Positions 58,488 to 64,000 of a stretch of DNA of 64,000 nucleotides are shown one piece after another. This stretch comes from Nitrospirota bacterium (GTDB lineage Bacteria > Nitrospirota > Thermodesulfovibrionia > Thermodesulfovibrionales > UBA6898), in contig JACRLQ010000008.1 of NCBI GenBank assembly GCA_016215155.1, positions 83,705 through 147,704 of the forward strand, read 5' to 3'. The position numbers and the translations under genes are program-made. The stretch's first letter is position 1, and each line of letters begins with the position of its first letter. A model generated the notes under the pieces. It was not told the origin of the DNA, did no database searches, and saw only the letters and a list, made by a program, of their open reading frames with translations.

Positions 58488-59051
58488 GTGGGAGCTTTGA
58501 ATATAGATGATGCAGAAAAGTATTTTATAGCTCGGATTGAAGAGCTAAGACGAATGTGTTCTGACGGAACACCATGGGTTTTTGTTTGCGCAGCAACCAT
58601 GATTGATTATCTTTCTAAGCTAACAAATGGCGCAGATAAAGGGGGGGATGGGTATAAGGCCTTTATCAGGGACTATATGGCTCAGGTTAGGCCGGAATAT
58701 GCGATGTTTATCTATGATGATGGGAATCAAGATTTACCTGTGCAAATTTATCATATTTTCAGGTGCGGCATAGTCCATAGTTTCAGTTTCATTCCTGATC
58801 AACGCGCTTCTGCAAAAGATGGACGGAAACGATCAATTGTCCTCTCTCACAAGCGAGAAGGGTTAGGGCACATATCAAAATACTCCAGCGCTAATGCTCC
58901 CGATTCATGCAATTTTGTCGCTGAAGATTTCATTGATGATCTCGCAAAAACGATTCACACCGTATTTGCAAAGGCTAAAGCGGATAATAATTTGAAAGAC
59001 AAAATAGAGCTGTGGCTTACACGTTATCCCCCTATAATGGGCAACATATAA
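58488..59051 (+). CDS. Unknown soluble protein in AT-rich island
   Basis: 187 aa, soluble, with no motif I can name. FVCAATMIDYLSKL and FRCGIVHSFSF suggest an all-alpha fold, reminiscent of HEPN-like proteins, but the R-x4-6-H signature is not certain. Start could be GTG 58488 or TTG 58497; GGTGGG lies between. Same AT-rich composition as the previous gene, 80 nt downstream. Confidence 0.5.
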   Translation: MGALNIDDAEKYFIARIEELRRMCSDGTPWVFVCAATMIDYLSKLTNGADKGGDGYKAFIRDYMAQVRPEYAMFIYDDGNQDLPVQIYHIFRCGIVHSFSFIPDQRASAKDGRKRSIVLSHKREGLGHISKYSSANAPDSCNFVAEDFIDDLAKTIHTVFAKAKADNNLKDKIELWLTRYPPIMGNI

Positions 59052-59204
59052 GGTTTTGTGCTAAAGCTATGGGGTTCATAAGAAGGAGACAGCATAGACA
59101 GGTCAGGCTCGTCTAAATGAAATTGATGGATAAGAGATGAGAAGACAGAAAAAATCACAACAAGTGGGGAATTGGCACAAGAAAAATAGCCGGTCCTCTT
59201 TCCC

Positions 59205-59262
59205 TCTGTGCGAGAAGAAGATCCAGGCCGCCCTTGCGCGAGTCTGGGGGGCGGGTGGGTGA
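59205..59262 (+). pseudogene. Tail of a second DUF559 gene
   Basis: This stretch encodes KIQAALARVWGAGG-stop, followed by AAGGCAT. The intact DUF559 gene ends LSARIWGEAE-stop followed by the same AAGGCAT and a matching repeat arm. About 15 of the last 24 sense bases agree. The rest of the gene (59052-59204) is not recognisable. Confidence 0.55.
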
Positions 59263-59452
59263 AAGGCATAAGGCAAAAACCAACCCCCCTCAATCCCCCC
59301 TTATCATGGGGGAAGAAAGAGCGACATCTTGACACCTCATTTGTGTGGTGACGAGAGCGATGGGGCTGAAATACCCACAAGGCAGCAAGAGGGGAGTGTT
59401 GACTCCGCCCTTGTTTCCCCCCTGATAAGGGGGGCTAGGGGGGTTGGCTGTT
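59237..59452. repeat. Left long direct repeat of the DUF559 unit
   Basis: Order: DUF559-tail homology, TGAAAGGCAT, inverted arm at 59280-59315 (CCAACCCCCCTCAATC...GGGGGAAG), spacer with AAGGCAGCAAGAG (59379-59391), forward arm at 59414-59447 (TTTCCCCCCTGATAAGGG...GGTTGG). The two arms are reverse complements of each other. The same order recurs at 59836-60081. Confidence 0.8.
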
Positions 59453-59466
59453 CCGCTGTCGAGGAT

Positions 59467-59838
59467 GTGAAACTTCCCTTCCTTCCCTACAATAAAAACC
59501 TCACCTCACTCGCTCGAAAAAATCGCAAAAATCCCACGAAGACAGAAAGCAAAATGTGGAATGAAGTCCTCAGTGTGCAGAAGTTCTCTGAGTTTAAATT
59601 TCTCCGTCAGAAGCCTCTTGCCGGCTATATCGTTGATTTCTACTGCTCAGCCCTTCGTTTGGTGATTGAAATTGACGGGGACAGCCACGCTGAGATGATC
59701 GCGTACGACGAAGAACGTACAAGAGTTCTGAACGCTTTGGGCCTGACGGTTGTCAGATACACAAACGATGAGGTGTTGAGTAACATCGGGGGCATCTATG
59801 AGAATTTGAGTGCTCGCATTTGGGGCGAGGCGGAGTGA
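59467..59838 (+). CDS. DUF559 (Vsr-like) endonuclease
   Basis: 123 aa from GTG 59467, where the family normally starts (LPYNKNLTSLARKNRKN is the classic opening). The PD-(D/E)xK-like core is visible as KPLAGYIVDFYCSALRLVIE and IDGDSHAEM. A longer ATG-initiated frame at 59329 is translated from repeat DNA and rejected. The gene is bracketed by long direct repeats and adjoins the tail of another DUF559 gene. Family members are single-domain, probably nuclease-active; biological role unknown. Confidence 0.85.
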   Translation: MKLPFLPYNKNLTSLARKNRKNPTKTESKMWNEVLSVQKFSEFKFLRQKPLAGYIVDFYCSALRLVIEIDGDSHAEMIAYDEERTRVLNALGLTVVRYTNDEVLSNIGGIYENLSARIWGEAE

Positions 59839-60081
59839 AAGGCATGGGACAAAACCCAACCCCCGAACAGCCAACCCCCCTCAATCCCCCCTTATCATGG
59901 GGGAAGAAAAAGAGACATGTTGGCACCTCCCCTGACAAGGGGAGGCTGGGAGGGGTTGGCTGTGTCTTTGACGATTTCAGAGAACAACGAGGGTAAAATA
60001 TGACCATAAGGCAGCAAGAGAGAAATCTTGACTCCTTCTTTGATTCCCCCCTGATAAGGGGGGTGAGGGGGGTTGGCTGTT
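59836..60081. repeat. Right long direct repeat of the DUF559 unit
   Basis: Begins at the DUF559 stop (TGAAAGGCAT), then CCAACCCCCCTCAATC arm at 59871-59906, an extra arm at 59924-59959 (CTCCCCTGACAAGGGGAG), AAGGCAGCAAGAG at 60008-60020, and a forward arm at 60044-60076. It repeats the left unit in order and orientation, plus the extra arm. It fills the gap between the DUF559 and EVE genes. Confidence 0.8.
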
Positions 60082-60100
60082 GAGGTCTTGAAAAGTTGCT

Positions 60101-60574
60101 TTATCTTTTTTCTTTTTCTATTTCCAAAATCTTCTCAAATTCCTCTTTTGTAACCGGCATGACCGAAAGACGCTGGCCTTTCTGCAGCACCTTCATCCCC
60201 CGCAATTCATCGACCCCCCGCAGTTCATTAAGGCTCACAATTTTTTTGAGCTTCTTTTTTGCCTTAACATCGACCATGTACCACCTTGGTTTTTCAGGCG
60301 CAGATTTCGGATCGAAATATTGAGAGCTGGGGTCCCATGACGTATGGTCAGGATATGCCTCACGGACGATTTCAGTGATGCCGATGACACCTGGGATCTC
60401 ACAGTTTGAATGATAAAAAAGCGCCAGGTCGCCTTTATTCATTGCCTTCATATAGTTTCTGGCCTGGTAGTTTCTGACGCCTTCCCAGTGGTCCGTAGCA
60501 TCGGGCTTTGCCATGAGGTCATCGAATGAAAAGACCGTCGGTTCAGATTTCATAAGCCAGTACTTTTTTGGCAT
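60101..60574 (-). CDS. EVE-domain protein
   Basis: 157 aa from ATG 60574 (GGAGGG 6 nt upstream; an earlier in-frame ATG contains that site). Signature KYWLMKSEPTVFSFDDL, VRNYQARNYMK and GDLALFYHSN identify the EVE/PUA-like family, which recognises modified bases and is often found near restriction systems. A 7-bp palindrome (60601-60616) lies upstream. Confidence 0.9.
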   Translation of the reverse strand: MPKKYWLMKSEPTVFSFDDLMAKPDATDHWEGVRNYQARNYMKAMNKGDLALFYHSNCEIPGVIGITEIVREAYPDHTSWDPSSQYFDPKSAPEKPRWYMVDVKAKKKLKKIVSLNELRGVDELRGMKVLQKGQRLSVMPVTKEEFEKILEIEKEKR

Positions 60575-60633
60575 AAGGCCCTCCATCTGTCGTTATAATA
60601 GACTATTGAAATAGTCTTATTCTGTCTGCTAAA

Positions 60634-60703
60634 GCCGTCATACTCGCGAAGGCGGGTATCCAAACGTCTTAAAAAATAGATTCCCGTCTCCACGGGAATG
60701 ACG
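60634..60703. repeat. REP-like dispersed repeat
   Basis: GCCGTCATACTCGCGAAGGC, about 25 nt, then ATTCCCGTCTCCACGGGAAT and GACG. Third member of the family at 5360 and 8636. It sits between the two minus-strand genes. Confidence 0.75.
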
Positions 60704-60725
60704 AAAAAAATCTGAAAGGAGACTG

Positions 60726-61133
60726 CTAAGGATGCTTTTGGATCTCCTCTATCGCTTCTTTTGCCAAATGCCTGACACTCTGATTGTCATCATGCAATTT
60801 TTTTTCAAGATGGGGGACAGCGGTTTTGTCCCCTATAATGCCAAGCAGGTTTGCGGCATCGCCCCGAACAACGGGATTTTCATTGTCGAGGAGAGGCAGA
60901 ATATTGCTGAGGGATGATGACACATTGGCTCTGTCGGCCACTGACAATTCTTCCATCATGGCGGTGATCCCTATCCTGACCCTGACACGCTCGTCCTGAA
61001 TAAGCGCGCCCACGAGACCATATAGTCCGCTGTCATGTTTGAACATATCGATGATATTTTCGAGAAAACCGTTTTCCATATAATCCGCTATCATGGTCTG
61101 AAGGCCGGATTCAGGGATAGTATTGTTGTCCAT
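60726..61133 (-). CDS. HEAT-repeat protein
   Basis: 135 aa from ATG 61133; the ORF extends further upstream but overlaps the divergent promoter. HEAT-like helices (VVRGDAANLLGIIGDKTAVP, LEKKLHDDNQSVRHLAKEAI). Small alpha-solenoid, function unknown. Divergent from the cysE-cysS gene. Confidence 0.75.
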   Translation of the reverse strand: MDNNTIPESGLQTMIADYMENGFLENIIDMFKHDSGLYGLVGALIQDERVRVRIGITAMMEELSVADRANVSSSLSNILPLLDNENPVVRGDAANLLGIIGDKTAVPHLEKKLHDDNQSVRHLAKEAIEEIQKHP

Positions 61134-61151
61134 GGCATATAGTTTATCACA

Positions 61152-61179
61152 ATGACGAACGCGGCTTTTATTGTATAAT
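61152..61179 (+). promoter_or_regulatory. Promoter of the cysE-cysS gene
   Basis: ATGACG (61152-61157), 16-nt spacer, TATAAT (61174-61179). The ATG is 10 nt after the -10, with no Shine-Dalgarno; the leader would be only a few nt. Confidence 0.45.
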
Positions 61180-61189
61180 AGCAATCAAT

Positions 61190-63313
61190 ATGGGATATTT
61201 CGGCCTTATAAAAGAAGATTACAGGGCAATCTTCAGGAGGGACCCTGCCGCAAGGGGAGGGCTGGAGGTGATCCTTGCCTATCCGGGGCTTCACGCGATC
61301 GTACTGCACAGGCTCAATCATATGCTATGGAATGCCGGGCTCCCCATAGCGCCGAGGTTGTTTTCGCATATAATAAGGTGCCTGACCGGGATAGAGATCC
61401 ATCCGGCCGCAAAAATAGGGGCGGGTCTAGTTATCGACCACGGCATGGGGGTTGTGATAGGCGAGACCGCAGAGGTAGGTGAAGACTGTCTGCTTTATCA
61501 GGGCGTGACCCTGGGCGGCACAGGCAAAGAGAAGGGCAAAAGGCATCCTACCCTCCGTAACAACGTTGTGGTCGGGGGCGGGGCAAAGATACTCGGCAAT
61601 ATTACCATAGGGAATAACGTCGTGATAGGCGCAAACTCGGTCGTATTGAAATCAGTGCCCGATAACTCCATCTGCGTCGGGGTGCCGGGACGGATAACAA
61701 AAAGAAAGATCATCAGGATGACGACAGAGGAAGGGCTTGTAGAGGTTACCGACTATTTCCCGGACCCTGTGTCGGAGAAGATAAAAGAACTGGAAGGCCG
61801 GATAGAGGAGCTTGCAAAGAGGCTTTCATCCGGAGCAGCCATGAACGAAAGAGGAGGACGGATGAGGATTTATAACACGCTTGCCGGGGAGAAGGAGGAG
61901 TTTATACCGGTTACCCCAGGTCAGGTCAGGATGTATTCATGCGGCATTACGGCCTATGACCACTGCCATATCGGACACGCCCGGTCGGCGATAGTTTTTG
62001 ACGTGATGAGACGGTATATAAAATACAGGGGTTACGACATAACCTACATCAGAAACTTTACGGACATTGACGACAAGATAATAAACCGCGCAAAACAGGA
62101 GGGCATCGCGTGGGATGCGGTGGCGCAGAAGTATATTGATGAGTATTACCGCGACATGGACATGCTCGGGGTCGGGAGGGCAGACGTCGAACCAAGGGCG
62201 ACTGAATATATCGCCGAGATGATAGAGATTGTAAGCGGACTTATCTCAAAGGGATATGCCTACGAATCCGAAGGCAGCGTATATTTTGAGGTCGCGAAGT
62301 TCGGCGGCTACGGCAAGCTCTCAAAAAGGGACCTCGAAGATATGCTGGCAGGCGCCCGCATAGAGGTCAACGAAAGGAAGAAAAACCCGATGGATTTCGC
62401 CCTCTGGAAGTCCTCAAAAGAGGGCGAACCGGCGTGGGAAAGCCCGTGGGGGCCGGGGAGGCCGGGCTGGCATATAGAATGCTCGGCGATGTCCCTTAAA
62501 CATCTGGGTGTGACCTTTGACATACACGGCGGCGGCGCTGACCTGATATTCCCCCATCACGAAAACGAGATCGCGCAGTCGGAGGCCTTCACCGGAAAAC
62601 CGTTCGTCAAATACTGGGTGCATAACGGTTTCATCACAGTTGACAAGGAGAAGATGTCGAAATCACTCGGCAACTTCTTTACGATTAAGGACATCCTCAA
62701 TAAATTTGATTCAGAGCCTGTCAGGTATTTCCTCCTTTCGACCCACTACCGGAGCCCGATAGAGTTTTCGGACGAGCAGTTAAAGGAGGCGGAGGCCTCC
62801 ATAGACAGATACTATACGACTGTGCTCCGGACCAGGGACTTCCTCGCCCAGGCCGTGACGGTCGAGAAATCCGCTCCGGACGAAAAGGTCCTCGAGGACC
62901 TTTTGGGCAGGTTCATCCCCGGCTTCATGGAGGCGATGGACGACGATTTTAATACGGCCCTTGCGATAGGCGGGATATTTGAGCTTATCAGGGTCCTCAA
63001 TAAATATATGGACGGGAAGCCTGCGGGCGCGAAGGCCTCGTCGTTGATAAACAGAGCTCAGGACCTGCTGAAAGAGGCAGGGGGAGTGCTTAATATCTTC
63101 AACCGCACCCCTGAGCAATGGTATAAGGCCCTTATGGTTTCAAAGAATATTTCTTTGACCGAGGCCGACATAGAGGCAAAAATTGCAGACCGCAGGAAGG
63201 CCCGCGCCGACAAGGACTGGACAGCCGCGGACCTGATAAGGAAAGAGCTTGAAGAGAAGGGCATCATTTTGGAGGACAAAAAAGACGGCACGGGTTGGAA
63301 GGTGAAGGTCTGA
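61190..63313 (+). CDS. Serine acetyltransferase - cysteinyl-tRNA synthetase fusion
   Basis: 707 aa in one open frame. Residues 1 to about 195 are a complete CysE (LTGIEIHPAAKIGAGLVIDH, GVTLGGTGKEKGKRHPTL, left-handed beta-helix hexapeptides). Residues 225-707 are a complete CysS: MRIYNTL, YSCGITAYDHCHIGHARS with the zinc Cys and HIGH, FPHHENEIAQSEA, and KMSKSLGN. A linker of about 30 residues joins them. Just before Met225 is GAGGAGGACGG, a strong Shine-Dalgarno, with ATG at 61862, so free CysS could also be made. CysE makes O-acetylserine for cysteine; CysS charges tRNA-Cys. Adjacent cysE-cysS genes occur in Bacillus; fusion is unusual. Confidence 0.9.
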   Translation: MGYFGLIKEDYRAIFRRDPAARGGLEVILAYPGLHAIVLHRLNHMLWNAGLPIAPRLFSHIIRCLTGIEIHPAAKIGAGLVIDHGMGVVIGETAEVGEDCLLYQGVTLGGTGKEKGKRHPTLRNNVVVGGGAKILGNITIGNNVVIGANSVVLKSVPDNSICVGVPGRITKRKIIRMTTEEGLVEVTDYFPDPVSEKIKELEGRIEELAKRLSSGAAMNERGGRMRIYNTLAGEKEEFIPVTPGQVRMYSCGITAYDHCHIGHARSAIVFDVMRRYIKYRGYDITYIRNFTDIDDKIINRAKQEGIAWDAVAQKYIDEYYRDMDMLGVGRADVEPRATEYIAEMIEIVSGLISKGYAYESEGSVYFEVAKFGGYGKLSKRDLEDMLAGARIEVNERKKNPMDFALWKSSKEGEPAWESPWGPGRPGWHIECSAMSLKHLGVTFDIHGGGADLIFPHHENEIAQSEAFTGKPFVKYWVHNGFITVDKEKMSKSLGNFFTIKDILNKFDSEPVRYFLLSTHYRSPIEFSDEQLKEAEASIDRYYTTVLRTRDFLAQAVTVEKSAPDEKVLEDLLGRFIPGFMEAMDDDFNTALAIGGIFELIRVLNKYMDGKPAGAKASSLINRAQDLLKEAGGVLNIFNRTPEQWYKALMVSKNISLTEADIEAKIADRRKARADKDWTAADLIRKELEEKGIILEDKKDGTGWKVKV

Positions 63314-63339
63314 AGGGGCCGGACAGCCCGGCCCTTCAG
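63310..63339 (+). terminator. Hairpin at the end of the cysE-cysS gene
   Basis: CTGAAGGG...CCCTTCAG arms with an inner GGCCGG/CCGGCC part; the stop codon is in the left arm. The following T-tract is weak, so termination efficiency is uncertain. Confidence 0.45.
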
Positions 63340-63418
63340 CTTTCATCATATACGCGCATTCTGTTATTATTACCTTCCGTTATTGAATATTGAGTTTTGT
63401 TTTCAAAGGAGAGAAGCC

Positions 63419-64000
63419 ATGTCCGACCTGAAAAAGATGTATAAGACCATAATGGATGATAATTTCCCTGATGATATGACCATTACCTTTGGGGGCCAGA
63501 CCCTCGTATATAAGAAAAGGGCATGGAAAATACCCGATGAAAAGACCGGGGAACTTATCGAAAAAGGGCTGAGGTATGGAGAAAACCCCGACCAGCAGGC
63601 GGCGCTTTTTGAACTCGTAAACGGAAATCTTCTTCTTTCGGGATGTCAATATATCGCCCCGGGCAACGGGCTTGTCTCGGCGATTTCCGAGGCCGACATG
63701 ATACAGGCCGGCAAACACCCAGGCAAGACAAACCTTACTGACCTTGATAATGCCCTTAATATACTGAAATATCTCACTGACAGGCCTGCTGCCGTGATAT
63801 TGAAGCATAACAATCCCTGCGGGGCTGCCTATGGGAAAAGCGTGTTCGAGGCATATGACAGGGCAAATATGGCGGACAGGATTGCCGCCTTCGGGGGATG
63901 CCTTGTCGTAAACAGGGCCATGGACAAGTCCACCGCTGAAATGGTTTCGTCCAACTACCTTGAGGTTGTGGCCGCCCCTGAATATGAGGACGGGACGGTA
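63419..64000 (+). CDS. AICAR transformylase, stand-alone PurH-type (partial)
   Basis: The open frame runs off the window end after 194 codons. AAAGGAG precedes the ATG. LRYGENPDQQAALFE and ILKHNNPCGAAYGKS are the AICARFT signatures. The N-terminal MGS/IMP-cyclohydrolase domain (about 190 residues) is absent; the RYGENP motif comes at residue 53. So this is a formyltransferase-only version, often mislabelled 'IMP cyclohydrolase', and a separate IMP cyclohydrolase is expected elsewhere. It complements purF and purA in the window. Confidence 0.88.
   Translation, partial: MSDLKKMYKTIMDDNFPDDMTITFGGQTLVYKKRAWKIPDEKTGELIEKGLRYGENPDQQAALFELVNGNLLLSGCQYIAPGNGLVSAISEADMIQAGKHPGKTNLTDLDNALNILKYLTDRPAAVILKHNNPCGAAYGKSVFEAYDRANMADRIAAFGGCLVVNRAMDKSTAEMVSSNYLEVVAAPEYEDGTV

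Noticed and set aside
59329-59466. N-terminal extension of the DUF559 frame to ATG 59329
   Set aside because: The 46 extra residues are translated repeat DNA; the family normally begins at the GTG 59467 context.
59237-60081. CRISPR array
   Set aside because: Repeats are palindromic arms of variable spacing in both orientations, with no regular spacers and no cas genes.

Overview
The window is a dense, entirely bacterial chromosomal segment with a double-membrane (Gram-negative) gene set: a TolC/RND efflux operon, an outer-membrane barrel candidate, HtrA, LysM lytic transglycosylase and Tat/Sec-exported enzymes. Genes are tightly packed, often with 1-4 nt stop/start overlaps. Rho-independent terminators are rare. 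Several dispersed palindromic repeat families are present. The combination of DUF4388 proteins, stand-alone AICAR transformylase, AMMECR1, a PII protein tied to metal efflux and the 'PELVEG/MVRQAHH' repeat suggests Nitrospirota or a related deltaproteobacterial (Desulfobacterota) lineage. This is inference from gene content; no rRNA or marker alignment was possible.

Layout. 1-5.3 kb: restriction island (unknown 3' gene end, AlbA_2/Schlafen-type ATP-binding protein, type I HsdR, DUF4926). 5.4-12.3 kb: metal-efflux operon (small secreted protein, TolC-like, lipoprotein adaptor, CusA/CzcA-type RND pump, PII-type regulator), interrupted by three repeat elements. 12.5-16.1 kb: exported cassette of a Tat FAD oxidoreductase (spermidine-dehydrogenase-like), a secreted spermidine-synthase-like protein and a membrane protein matching the other half of fused MFS/spermidine synthases. 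16.2-19.3 kb: single-chain restriction-modification enzyme. 19.4-33.2 kb: barrel protein, PilZ/DUF4388/TPR protein, a 3' remnant of a dgt gene, a 2722-aa FG-GAP/Ig-repeat surface protein, intact dgt, and a DUF4388/J-domain/TPR protein at the end of an operon headed by mtnA. 33.2-38.5 kb: rest of that operon (AMMECR1, polyprenyl synthase, mtnA) and an NRAMP transporter with its soluble MgtE-N/CBS partner. 38.6-44 kb: purF-cutA, PhnD-type binding protein, response regulator, ligA. 44-45 kb: vapBC plus a broken PIN gene. 45-48 kb: radical SAM protein and lytic transglycosylase. 48-54.7 kb: a seven-gene minus-strand operon (class V aminotransferase, serA, purA, PilZ, comF, PHP, TPR). 54.9-57.6 kb: htrA, ispD, ispF. 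57.6-60.1 kb: AT-richer island with two unknown genes and a DUF559 nuclease gene between long direct repeats. 60.1-64 kb: EVE protein, HEAT protein, an in-frame cysE-cysS fusion, and the start of an AICAR transformylase gene.

Most unusual points: (1) the DUF559 gene lies between duplicated repeats built from one palindromic arm family, beside the tail of a second DUF559 gene, with a solo copy about 47 kb away; this looks like a REP/RAYT-style nuclease-repeat element. (2) CysE and CysS are one uninterrupted reading frame with an internal Shine-Dalgarno and start for CysS. (3) The exported polyamine-like cassette. (4) The giant protein sits between an intact and a fragmentary dgt, and two DUF4388 paralogues flank that whole region. 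(5) Several genes have a -10 box only 5-10 nt before the start codon and no Shine-Dalgarno, pointing to leaderless transcripts.
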